A stretch of DNA of 64,000 nucleotides from an uncultured Bacilli bacterium (GTDB lineage: Bacteria > Bacillota_I > Bacilli_A > RF39 > UBA660), in the NCBI GenBank assembly GCA_944359725.1, contig CALVSY010000005.1:1-64000 (forward strand). The letters are read 5' to 3'. The notes below the pieces were generated by a model. That model was not told the origin of the DNA, ran no database searches, and saw nothing but the letters and a program-made list of their open reading frames with translations. Below, in pieces: positions 8,619-17,081 of the stretch; positions within the stretch are counted from its first letter, which is position 1, and every line of letters starts with the position of its first letter. The position numbers were made by a program, and so were the translations under genes.

Positions 8619-9858
8619 CTTTGAAAAATTATTTTTAATATTTTTATATTTACAACCAATATTAGACGTTACTGCAGGCGTTTTATTACACTTTAATTAT
8701 AGTGTAACAATAAGTTCAATAATTAGATTTATTTTTATGTTTTTATGCATTATTTATCTGGTATTTTTTATAAAAGATAAAAAGATTAATATATACTTAC
8801 TTATTTTATTTATATATTTTATATGTTTTGGAACAACCATGCTTATAACAAAAGATTTTAACGCATTAATATATGAATGTAAAAATCTTATATCAACATA
8901 TTATTTTGTAATTTTACTACTTACCCTTATAAAGGTGTATAAAGATAAAAAACTAAAAGTTAAGAACTTGTTTTTAATATACGTTATATACTTACTATTC
9001 GTCTTTATACCAAACATATTTAACATCGGATTTCAAAGTTATTGGCATAGTAAAGAAGGAAGCGTAGGATGGTTTTTATCCGCTAACGTAGTCGGTAGTA
9101 TCCTTAGCATACTCCTTCCAATCCTTCTTATATACATAAAAAAAATAAGCATTCCAATAATAATACTATTATTAATCAACTTATACGTAATATTAAGTAT
9201 TGGAACAAAAGTACCAGTATTATCATTTATCATAATATTTATAGTTAACTTTGTTTATTACATAATAAGCTTAATTAAGAAAAAAGATTATAAAAAATTA
9301 AAAATAATTATAGCACCAATAATAATCTTAATCATAACATCGTTATTTATATTTCCTAAAACATCTTTTTATAAAAACTTGGTAATTCATATTACCTATC
9401 TAGAAGAAAAGGATAATGGAAAAATTCCAATTACAGAATTCATTGATCATTTTATCTTTAGTCAAAGATTAACCTTTGAAGAAAAAACTAGAAAAGCATA
9501 TAATAAATCAAGTACCTTAGAAAAGACATTTGGAATTGGTTATATAGAAAATTATGATACTGAAAAAGAAAGAGATAAAACAATAGAAATTGACTATTTT
9601 GATGTATTTTATAGACATGGTATAGTTGGGTTTATAATATTCTTTATACCAATAATATACTTACTTAAAAAGATAACAAAAACATTTAAAAACCTTAACT
9701 TTGTAAAATTAAACTTATTACTATCCGTAATATTAATATTCTTATTAGCATTCTTCCAAGGACACATATTTGTTACTCCTGCGAATAGTATATACGTAGC
9801 ATTAATACTTGCATTAATATATAATAACGCATTTGAATTTAAAAACGAGCCAAAATAA
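8599..9858 (+). CDS. O-antigen ligase/polymerase-like membrane protein
   Basis: About 419 residues and roughly ten membrane helices. The start is taken at ATG 8599 (AAAGG at 8587-8591) rather than the in-frame TTG at 8593; it overlaps the previous gene by 20 bases. The large polar loop between helices (about 275-340), with RLTFEEKTRKAYNKSS and FGIGYIENY, and the following DYFDVFYRHGIVGF are typical of O-antigen ligase/Wzy-type polymerases. Likely function: joining repeat units of a capsule-like polysaccharide on the outer face of the membrane. The polymer is not known. Confidence 0.75.
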   Translation: MKKITNNFEKLFLIFLYLQPILDVTAGVLLHFNYSVTISSIIRFIFMFLCIIYLVFFIKDKKINIYLLILFIYFICFGTTMLITKDFNALIYECKNLISTYYFVILLLTLIKVYKDKKLKVKNLFLIYVIYLLFVFIPNIFNIGFQSYWHSKEGSVGWFLSANVVGSILSILLPILLIYIKKISIPIIILLLINLYVILSIGTKVPVLSFIIIFIVNFVYYIISLIKKKDYKKLKIIIAPIIILIITSLFIFPKTSFYKNLVIHITYLEEKDNGKIPITEFIDHFIFSQRLTFEEKTRKAYNKSSTLEKTFGIGYIENYDTEKERDKTIEIDYFDVFYRHGIVGFIIFFIPIIYLLKKITKTFKNLNFVKLNLLLSVILIFLLAFFQGHIFVTPANSIYVALILALIYNNAFEFKNEPK

Positions 9859-9868
9859 GCCCGCTTTT

Positions 9869-10486
9869 TTAATCCATTTCAACTATGTATAATTTTTTAT
9901 CTTCTCTTACTATAATCATATTAGCTTCAGTTTCATAACCATAATCTTCTTTATAATCCCATGAAATAGATACTTTATAAGCATTATCATCTTCCGTATC
10001 ATCAGAATACGTAAAAGAAGTATCCTCTATCTCTACGCTTTTTATCTCACTTACCTCTGGTAAGTCTTGATTTCTATTATCAGATTGTACTTCTAAATAT
10101 CGATAAAAAGTGCTTCTTGCCTCTTCTATAAAATTATCTCTCATACTTTCTTTTATAAACTCTGTTCCACCGATATCATTTTTAGATTGTTTATTAGTAA
10201 GTGTATAAAAATCTATTATAAATAACCTAGCAATCTCCTTAGCATAATCTTCGTAATTAACATCCTTTTTAGATAATATATCATCTAATTTTTCAAATTC
10301 ATCTTTATATAGATCTGTTGCGGTTTCTTTTAAGTTATAGTCATATTCTGGTATTGATTTAATTACCTTTACTTCTTCTTGATCATTTTTAAAGAAAAAA
10401 TTATATACTAAAATACCAATAATTGCAATTATAACTAATATGATTAAGATAATTAATAATTTCTTTAATTTACTTTTCTTCTTCAT
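9869..10486 (-). CDS. Single-pass membrane protein of unknown function
   Basis: 205 residues. A Lys-rich start and one membrane helix (about 9-33) leave an acidic extracellular part. That part looks like an alpha/beta NTF2-like or lipoprotein-type domain (YAKEIARLFIIDFYTLTNK, then YKVSISWDYKEDYGY). I do not recognise a named family. The gene overlaps the 3' end of the LTA synthase gene by 17 bases, so it is probably co-translated with it and may work on teichoic acid or at the same site. Confidence 0.6.
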   Translation of the reverse strand: MKKKSKLKKLLIILIILVIIAIIGILVYNFFFKNDQEEVKVIKSIPEYDYNLKETATDLYKDEFEKLDDILSKKDVNYEDYAKEIARLFIIDFYTLTNKQSKNDIGGTEFIKESMRDNFIEEARSTFYRYLEVQSDNRNQDLPEVSEIKSVEIEDTSFTYSDDTEDDNAYKVSISWDYKEDYGYETEANMIIVREDKKLYIVEMD

Positions 10487-12527
10487 TTTGTTCTCCTGCT
10501 TCTAAATCGTAAACTATAATAGAATCTGATACTTCTAATATTTTATTAGCATACGCTTTATTTTTTTCTATTTCTTCATCCGTTACTACGCTATCTTTAA
10601 GTAACAAGTATTCATCTTTTTGAGCATTATAATACATCTTATCAGTTACCCAGTTACCATTTGGAAATACCACTATGTTTTCGTTAGTACTAAATATATC
10701 ATGACCTAAAGCATAAGTATAATCAAAATTAAACATGTTAGCAAGAGTTGGCATAGCATCATACATACCCATTACTTTATCTACTTCCTTATTTAATAAT
10801 TCATTATCTTTACTATCTTTTGTCCAAATAATGAAAGGAACTTTTCTATTTAATTCATAATTATAGTAATCTACATCAACGTACCTTGGATCATCTTTTT
10901 CATACTCTTCACCAGTTTCAAAATCATAGTTATAAAAATACCTATACTCACTCTTTGCAATTTTTGCATCATGATCGCCATAAACTACTATTACGGTATT
11001 ATCTAAAAGTCCTGATGCGTCTAATTCATTAATAAACTCACCAATTGCCTCATCTGCGTAATGAACTGATTTAAAGTATCTTCCAAGATCAGTTCCTTCC
11101 ATGTATGGAAGAGACTTTTCCACAGTATTTCCGTTTTCATCCGTTTCCGTATATTTATAATTAACCGTATAATCACCATACTTATCCTCATCATCCCATG
11201 GAGTATGATTTGATAACGTAATTAAAGTTAAGTAATAATTATTATTTTCTTCACTTATTTTCTTGATTTTTTCTACTGATTGTCTAAAGAATTCTTTGTC
11301 TGATAATCCCATTCCAATTATTTCATCTTCATTAGAATAATCATATGTATCCCTTGCGTATAATTTATCATATCCTAGTGTCTTATGCATAACGTTTCTG
11401 TTCCAAAAAGAACCATTATTAGCATGCATACTAGCTGTATAATAACCTTTTTGTTTTAATATGTTTGGAATTGCCTCATAAGTTCTGTCCCAATAATTTA
11501 CAAATACCGTACCCGTTGAAGCTGGTAAAAGTGAAGTATTAAAAGTAAACTCAGTATCAGAAGAAGTTCCAACACTTACCTGTGGATAATAATTCGAGAA
11601 GAAAAGCCCTTCACTTGCAAGTTTATTTAGATTAGGTGTTAATTCTTTATTATTAAAAGATAACGTCATATTCTGAGTCATCATGCTTTCCGCATGAATA
11701 ACAATCACGTTTTTTCCCTCAAAAATATTAGTGTATTCATTAGTTTGTGAAGTGTTTTGAGTTTGATTTTTTTCTTCATAAAACTCCCTTACGGTTTTAG
11801 CAGCATTATCATAACCAAACATACTTGTAAATTTGGATTCCGTACTTTTTATCGCATCATTTATTTGATATACATAGATTCCAAATCTTTGAACTAAGTA
11901 CTCTCTATTCCACTGTTTTTTTAACCTTGAATAATCTGATGACTGCATCATTGAAATAGTTAAAAAAGTCATTAATACGCCTAAGATAATAGTGTTTAAA
12001 AAGCGTTTTTTACTTCTTTCTATTTTTTCCACATTATCATAATAGTGTTTCTTTTTTAAGATAGTATGCACAATAAATAAAACAATAGGTGGGAAAATTA
12101 ATATTACATCTTTTATTTTAATTAATGAAGTTACAACAGCACCATTCATATCTCCTAAAAATGATGCAGTAGATAAAAGTGAAAATGATGCAAAAGAAAC
12201 ATAATTTTCATAATATACCGCATTTATAATACAAGTAAGCATCATTATTATAGTAAGCGGCATAAGTACTCTATACTGCTTTTTAGGCTTTAAAAGATAA
12301 GCAAACGATCCTAAAACCAAAATAAAAGCAAGATCAGATATTATTGCTTTAAAACTAAATAAATTTCCCATTGTAACTATTCTTAAAAGCCAAGAGTTAA
12401 TCAAGTTTATTAATACGTATGTTATAAATAATATGTTTGTTTTTATATACAAAACAACGCTTATTTGTTTATATCTATTTTTGATTTTCACTAATAAATC
12501 CTTAAAAAACGTTTTAACCTTCTTCAT
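10470..12527 (-). CDS. ltaS: Lipoteichoic acid synthase family protein (sulfatase fold)
   Basis: 685 residues. Five membrane helices lie in the first ~210 residues, followed by a sulfatase-fold domain (about 265-640). Metal and phosphate-binding elements are visible: VIVIHAESM, VSVGTSSDTEF at the nucleophile region, MHANNGSFWNR, VVYGDHDAKI and YGDHD. LtaS-type enzymes use phosphatidylglycerol to polymerise glycerol phosphate outside the cell. In S. aureus LtaS the nucleophile is Thr in KTSDSEF; here the aligned residue looks like Ser or the adjacent Thr. Start supported by AGGAGG. Confidence 0.88.
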   Translation of the reverse strand: MKKVKTFFKDLLVKIKNRYKQISVVLYIKTNILFITYVLINLINSWLLRIVTMGNLFSFKAIISDLAFILVLGSFAYLLKPKKQYRVLMPLTIIMMLTCIINAVYYENYVSFASFSLLSTASFLGDMNGAVVTSLIKIKDVILIFPPIVLFIVHTILKKKHYYDNVEKIERSKKRFLNTIILGVLMTFLTISMMQSSDYSRLKKQWNREYLVQRFGIYVYQINDAIKSTESKFTSMFGYDNAAKTVREFYEEKNQTQNTSQTNEYTNIFEGKNVIVIHAESMMTQNMTLSFNNKELTPNLNKLASEGLFFSNYYPQVSVGTSSDTEFTFNTSLLPASTGTVFVNYWDRTYEAIPNILKQKGYYTASMHANNGSFWNRNVMHKTLGYDKLYARDTYDYSNEDEIIGMGLSDKEFFRQSVEKIKKISEENNNYYLTLITLSNHTPWDDEDKYGDYTVNYKYTETDENGNTVEKSLPYMEGTDLGRYFKSVHYADEAIGEFINELDASGLLDNTVIVVYGDHDAKIAKSEYRYFYNYDFETGEEYEKDDPRYVDVDYYNYELNRKVPFIIWTKDSKDNELLNKEVDKVMGMYDAMPTLANMFNFDYTYALGHDIFSTNENIVVFPNGNWVTDKMYYNAQKDEYLLLKDSVVTDEEIEKNKAYANKILEVSDSIIVYDLEAGEQNEEEK

Positions 12528-12571
12528 TTTTTCCTCCTAAAATACTTCTTAGAATAATACCATTATATCAC

Positions 12572-12600
12572 AAAAAAAAGTCTTTTATTCAAGACTTTTT
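12572..12600 (-). terminator. Terminator after the yihY-like gene
   Basis: AAAAAGTCTT and AAGACTTTTT form a 10-bp stem with a 6-base loop. The T run lies on the minus-strand side, overlapping the stop codon. Confidence 0.75.
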
Positions 12601-13424
12601 ATTTTTGTAGTCATTTCTGTTAATTTATATTCGTTAAACGTCATACCAAATACAAATACATAACACATCCAGTATATCCAAATCATAAGGATTATTAAGT
12701 TTGATAAGTTCCCATAAAACATAGTATAATTAGCTAAATGAGTTACGTAAAATGAAAAAGCAAACGTTGTAACACCCCAAACGACAGTAGTTAAAAGCGC
12801 ACCTTTATTAACGCTTTTACTTGGTATTGGCTCGTTAGGTGCAATTGTATATATAACTTTTATGGTAAAAAATATCATGAAGAATACAAAAGGCCACTTA
12901 ATTATATCATACAAAAGTGAAACAAAAGGTGAAATACTACCATTTACTTTAGCAATATAATCAACTATTCTACTTCCTATTGTAAGCGTACCAATTATCA
13001 TAATCACTAAAATTATTAAAATTATTAACATGATAATTGCTTTTATTCTAGTTCTAACAAAGTTTCTTTGTTTTCCATTATATATCTGAGTTGAAGCAAC
13101 AATAACAGAGTGAGTTGCTTTAGAGGCTAAATAAAGGGCAGTTATAATAAATACAATATCTAATGTTCCAACCGTTTGACTGTTAATAACAGAAAGAATT
13201 ATATCCGTAACGCCATTTGGCAAGTAATGGACCAAAAAATTGGTTACCGAATCAAAACTAAGTGATAGTTTTGATACAAACATAACTAATATACTAACAA
13301 GTGGGATTATTGATAATATTACAAAGAAAGATATTTGTCCTGGTAATATGGACATTAAAGGCGTACTCATAAGCCTTATGTTTTCCCTTATCCTGCCCTT
13401 TATTTTTTCCTTCGATTTTTTCAT
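12585..13424 (-). CDS. YihY/BrkB family membrane protein
   Basis: 279 residues with six predicted membrane helices spread over the whole length. Family features include GQISFFVILSIIPLVSILVMF near the N-terminus, LYLASKATHSVI, and the C-terminal GNLSNLIILMIWIYW. The family was once mis-called RNase BN. Its function is unsettled, with a transporter or lipid-related role proposed. It is the last gene of an operon after the TM protein (15511-15981) and the GGDEF protein, 13 bp downstream of the latter. Confidence 0.85.
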   Translation of the reverse strand: MKKSKEKIKGRIRENIRLMSTPLMSILPGQISFFVILSIIPLVSILVMFVSKLSLSFDSVTNFLVHYLPNGVTDIILSVINSQTVGTLDIVFIITALYLASKATHSVIVASTQIYNGKQRNFVRTRIKAIIMLIILIILVIMIIGTLTIGSRIVDYIAKVNGSISPFVSLLYDIIKWPFVFFMIFFTIKVIYTIAPNEPIPSKSVNKGALLTTVVWGVTTFAFSFYVTHLANYTMFYGNLSNLIILMIWIYWMCYVFVFGMTFNEYKLTEMTTKIKSLE

Positions 13425-13437
13425 CTTATCACCCTAT

Positions 13438-15498
13438 TTATTTTTTACCATTCATCTCTTTACTAGCTCTTATTTCAAGTACTGCTTCATTTATAGCATC
13501 ATCGATTGTTTTAATGTCATCTTCAATCATACTATAACCCAAAGTAGCACCATAACCATATGGTAATTCACTTAACTCCTTATACAATTTTCTCATGTAT
13601 GCAACAACCTTATTTTTCTCATAACCTACCATGTAAATTAAATACTCATTACCATCAGTTCTAATTATATCACTTTGCTCCAATTGATTTCTAATTAAAA
13701 TATTAGCAGCAAGTTTAATTAGTTTATCTCCCTCTTCATGACCATAAACATCATTTACATGGCGAAGATTATTAAGATTAACAACAATAATCGACTGTGG
13801 ATATATTGCGTTATTATTCCAACGTTTAAAGTTTTTATTTAGATAATTACGATTCTTTAAAGAAGTTAAAGGATCAACATATCTTATAGTTTCCTCTCTT
13901 TTAGCTTTTTTCTTTACCTTTATTTTTTTACTTAAGAATAACCATAAGATTATTAAAACTATAACTGCAGCTATAAAGTATAAGAAATTATAACTTATCT
14001 CTTTAGAATCAACTAAATAGTTTTTCCATGCTAAATTATACATCTGTTTATAATTTATTATTTCCATGTATGACTTAAACAAGGTAGCAAACGCACTATT
14101 TTCATTAGTATCTTTAATAATATATCCATATTCTAAATTTTCATTATCATTATATATTACTCTAAAATCAGATAACTCACTATCTTTATACATATCATAA
14201 ATATTTCTATCTAATACCACTATGCTATCATCATCAAGATTATTAATTAATGATGATACTCTATCATACGTTTTTACCTTCGCATCAGCCTCATCCTCTA
14301 AATACTTAGCAAGAGTTGAATTTATTGCGATTACGTTTTGATCCTTCAAAGACTTTACGGAGTTAACAACAACATCAGTTCTATCTTGGTTAACTAACAC
14401 AACGTATTGCTCATCATATGGAGATATGGTTCTTGTATAATCACCACTTAATCCTGAATAATTATAATAATTTGGTGCGATATCAACTTTACCATCGTTT
14501 AAAGCATTTTTTAAATCTTTTACAGAACGATACTTTTCTAGAGTAATCGATGCTCCAGACACCTCACTAAAAGCATCAATATAAGTACTATCGAGTCCTA
14601 TTAAACGATTATTAACAACGGACGTGTAAGGTTCATTATCAATATATCCAAAAACATAATTCTTACCCAAAAAGTCTGCTTGGGTCTTTTCTGATATATT
14701 GTTTTTTTCCATTAACAAGTCAATTAAAGACTCATTATACTCATTTTCTAAATAACTAGATTCATAATCTAAATAATTCTTATTTACAATACTAATTAAG
14801 TTTTTATTCAAATCATCAGATGTTCTTAAAACATATGCTTCTTTCATTTCAGTTATATTATATATAACGTGATAATCATTTTCCAATATGAATGATAAAA
14901 AACGCATTCTTGGTGCTGCTATATAATCAACTTCACTATTTTTAATAGCATTTTGTAAATTGGTTTCGTTTTCATAAGGTGTATAAGTAACACTATTTTC
15001 TGATGAAATATAATAACTTACATCTGATAAATCATCAGATAACACACCTATGTTTTTGTTGCTTATTTCTCTTGGATCAGTTATTTTTTCGCCATCTTTT
15101 CCAACTAAAACGTAATAATCGTTAAAAAATACCATTTCATCTTCTTTTATATCAGAAAAATCATCATGTCTTACAGCTTCAAAATATAAATCATTTTCTT
15201 CTACACTATCAGATGCATCATAAGATATTAAATTTAATGATAAACCAGTTTTATCCTCAAAGCGAGTTATAAAATCAAAGAACACACCCTCACCATTACT
15301 GCTAAAAACTGGTATGTTATTAGCAACCGATATATTTATTACATCTTCTTTATTATTTTCAATCCATCTTTTTTCACTTAAATTAAGCCTTGTATCTACT
15401 GCGTTAGAATTACTAAAGTTAATCAATATGATCAAAATGATTACTAAAATTATTATAAAACCTACAACTAACCATCTTCTATTTTTCTTTTTTCTCAT
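13438..15498 (-). CDS. Solute-binding sensor fused to a degenerate GGDEF domain
   Basis: 686 residues. A membrane helix (about 9-27) is followed by two periplasmic-binding (SBP_bac_3-like) domains (about 45-265 and 275-490), a second helix (about 498-515) and a C-terminal GGDEF-like domain (about 530-686). The signature loop reads RTDGNEYLI instead of GGDEF, the first metal site reads NLNNLRHVND instead of DIDxFKxIND, and the GHEEGDKLI helix is kept. The fold is recognisable but cyclase activity is unlikely; it may bind a nucleotide or partner. Second gene of a three-gene operon. Confidence 0.85.
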   Translation of the reverse strand: MRKKKNRRWLVVGFIIILVIILIILINFSNSNAVDTRLNLSEKRWIENNKEDVINISVANNIPVFSSNGEGVFFDFITRFEDKTGLSLNLISYDASDSVEENDLYFEAVRHDDFSDIKEDEMVFFNDYYVLVGKDGEKITDPREISNKNIGVLSDDLSDVSYYISSENSVTYTPYENETNLQNAIKNSEVDYIAAPRMRFLSFILENDYHVIYNITEMKEAYVLRTSDDLNKNLISIVNKNYLDYESSYLENEYNESLIDLLMEKNNISEKTQADFLGKNYVFGYIDNEPYTSVVNNRLIGLDSTYIDAFSEVSGASITLEKYRSVKDLKNALNDGKVDIAPNYYNYSGLSGDYTRTISPYDEQYVVLVNQDRTDVVVNSVKSLKDQNVIAINSTLAKYLEDEADAKVKTYDRVSSLINNLDDDSIVVLDRNIYDMYKDSELSDFRVIYNDNENLEYGYIIKDTNENSAFATLFKSYMEIINYKQMYNLAWKNYLVDSKEISYNFLYFIAAVIVLIILWLFLSKKIKVKKKAKREETIRYVDPLTSLKNRNYLNKNFKRWNNNAIYPQSIIVVNLNNLRHVNDVYGHEEGDKLIKLAANILIRNQLEQSDIIRTDGNEYLIYMVGYEKNKVVAYMRKLYKELSELPYGYGATLGYSMIEDDIKTIDDAINEAVLEIRASKEMNGKK

Positions 15499-15510
15499 TA
15501 TTTACCACCT

Positions 15511-15981
15511 CTATAAAACATCAAATGATATAGAATCACTATTTTTGTGTTTATACCCAGTTACAGGATACTTTTCCTCTGCGTTTTGCTCTTGAATTGA
15601 GTAAAACGTAACATCATAGTAAGACTTTACCTTGTCGCTTATAAAACCTAGCATATCATTAAATCTAGCTTGTATGTCATCAGTTGACACACCCTCATCA
15701 AAAGTTACAAAGAATTTAATTAGCCTTCCTTTTACAGTTATCTTAGCATCTTTAACTCCTGCTAACTCTTTAGTACTAGCTAAAACGTCACTTTCTTCAT
15801 CATCAGTAAACTCATAATTTTCTATATCCCTTAGTCTTACTCCATAAGTTGCTTTCTCTGAGTTTGAATAAAATAAAGACTTATATAAAACAAGTAATAA
15901 TATTAAAACAACAAGGACAATTAACCCTATAGTAACTTGTTTTTTGTGTGTTTTTATGAATTTTTTTATTTTTGGTAGCAT
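15511..15981 (-). CDS. Single-pass membrane protein, function unknown
   Basis: 156 residues from the ATG at 15981, chosen because AGGAGG stands seven bases upstream (a GTG directly before it is too close). One membrane helix (about 18-37) precedes a small extracellular alpha/beta domain with ELAGVKDAKITVKGRLIKFF. That pattern is reminiscent of Asp23 or SpoIIIAG-like beta strands, but I cannot assign a family. First gene of the operon with the degenerate GGDEF sensor, 12 bp upstream of it. Confidence 0.6.
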   Translation of the reverse strand: MLPKIKKFIKTHKKQVTIGLIVLVVLILLLVLYKSLFYSNSEKATYGVRLRDIENYEFTDDEESDVLASTKELAGVKDAKITVKGRLIKFFVTFDEGVSTDDIQARFNDMLGFISDKVKSYYDVTFYSIQEQNAEEKYPVTGYKHKNSDSISFDVL

Positions 15982-16042
15982 CACTTCGCCTCCTATTACT
16001 AAAATATTATACTATAAAATATGTTTTATTTCTACTTTATTT

Positions 16043-16071
16043 AAAAAAATAAGATGCAAATTTTGCATCTT
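16043..16071 (-). terminator. Terminator before the three-gene sensor operon
   Basis: AAGATGCAAA and TTTGCATCTT form a near-perfect stem. The A run at 16043-16049 becomes the U tract on the minus strand, ending the transcript of the 64-aa gene. Confidence 0.75.
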
Positions 16072-16075
16072 ACTT

Positions 16076-16270
16076 CTAATTTTTATTTTTTGTTATTATG
16101 AATCCTATTAATCCAACTATTACGATTATCATCCCAACAATTAGGATTCCACCGTTACTTTCCTTTCCAGCCGCAGCTTCCTTTGCAATGGATAGAGTAT
16201 ATAAAGAATCATAATATTTAAGCGTTAATTTATCAAACAAACTTAAAGTATTTTCAACACCTTGTTCCAT
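16076..16270 (-). CDS. Small tail-anchored membrane protein
   Basis: 64 residues. An amphipathic N-terminal part (VENTLSLFDKLTLKYYDSL) is followed by a Gly-rich turn and one C-terminal membrane helix (about 41-60) ending in TKNKN. GGAGG stands upstream of the ATG. No family recognised. It is probably co-transcribed with the sensor-only membrane protein 29 bp upstream. Confidence 0.55.
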   Translation of the reverse strand: MEQGVENTLSLFDKLTLKYYDSLYTLSIAKEAAAGKESNGGILIVGMIIVIVGLIGFIITKNKN

Positions 16271-16299
16271 CTTGATTCCTCCTTAAAAAGAAAAGATTT

Positions 16300-17010
16300 T
16301 TATTTCTTTTCTTCTTTTTCTTTTATATTTTGTACTACTTCTATTTTTTCATTATTACTCATTGTAAAATATATTAAGTATGTTATAAATAAATCAAGAG
16401 AGGTTAAAAGTAACATTTGTGGATATGTAGATTGAATCATCATAACAATTATACCACCAACTATAAACATAAAAAATGGGGCATATTTTTTTGATCCAAT
16501 CTTTTTAATATTTGTAAGCATTTCAAATATGCAAAATAAAGCCATTATCTCAGTGATTACAAATGCGGTATTAACAGACATTCCATAAGAATAAATTTCA
16601 CCTATTTCAGTTGAAAACTCAATTGGTAAGAAAATCATTAAAGCTAATATTATTAAATAAAATATAGAAAATATTTTAAAATGTTTTCCATTTTTGAAAG
16701 TAGTAACCTCATCATAGTCTTTTTTATTTGATATAACGTAAATATATATTACAAATAACATATCCCATGTCATTAAACCAACTAAATATAATTTAGAAAC
16801 AATTAAATTTAATACTGGTACAGATTTAATGTTTAAAACTGTAAAATAATTTGAAATTTCTAAAATCAAACATATAAATATGACAACAGTCATAATAGAA
16901 AAAATTTTACTACCTAACTTCTTTTTTCCTTTATTTTGAGTAAAATAAACAATTAACAATAATGCTGAATAAAACAAACTACATATTATAAATGATACAC
17001 TATTACTCAT
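16300..17010 (-). CDS. Sensor-only membrane protein resembling the input half of a histidine kinase
   Basis: 236 residues from the ATG at 17010 (AGGAGG seven bases upstream; a longer in-frame start has no ribosome site). Seven membrane helices fill the protein. The C-terminal stretch LDLFITYLIYFTMSN followed by a charged tail resembles the end of the membrane input domain in the kinase at 34472-36265 (YADLIMIFTIENPDV). No HisKA, ATPase or receiver domain follows. It may be a kinase input module that lost its output, or a partner that titrates a related kinase. Family call is by resemblance only. Confidence 0.55.
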   Translation of the reverse strand: MSNSVSFIICSLFYSALLLIVYFTQNKGKKKLGSKIFSIMTVVIFICLILEISNYFTVLNIKSVPVLNLIVSKLYLVGLMTWDMLFVIYIYVISNKKDYDEVTTFKNGKHFKIFSIFYLIILALMIFLPIEFSTEIGEIYSYGMSVNTAFVITEIMALFCIFEMLTNIKKIGSKKYAPFFMFIVGGIIVMMIQSTYPQMLLLTSLDLFITYLIYFTMSNNEKIEVVQNIKEKEEKK

Positions 17011-17044
17011 ATAACATCCTCCTAAGTTAATTATAACACAAATA

Positions 17045-17074
17045 AAGCTTGACAAATAAAATTTTGTCAAGCTT
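17045..17074 (-). terminator. Terminator of the acyl-CoA ligase gene
   Basis: AAGCTTGACAAA and TTTGTCAAGCTT form a 12-bp perfect stem just past the stop codon at 17082, followed by a T-rich tract on the minus strand. Confidence 0.75.
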
Positions 17075-17081
17075 TTACAAA

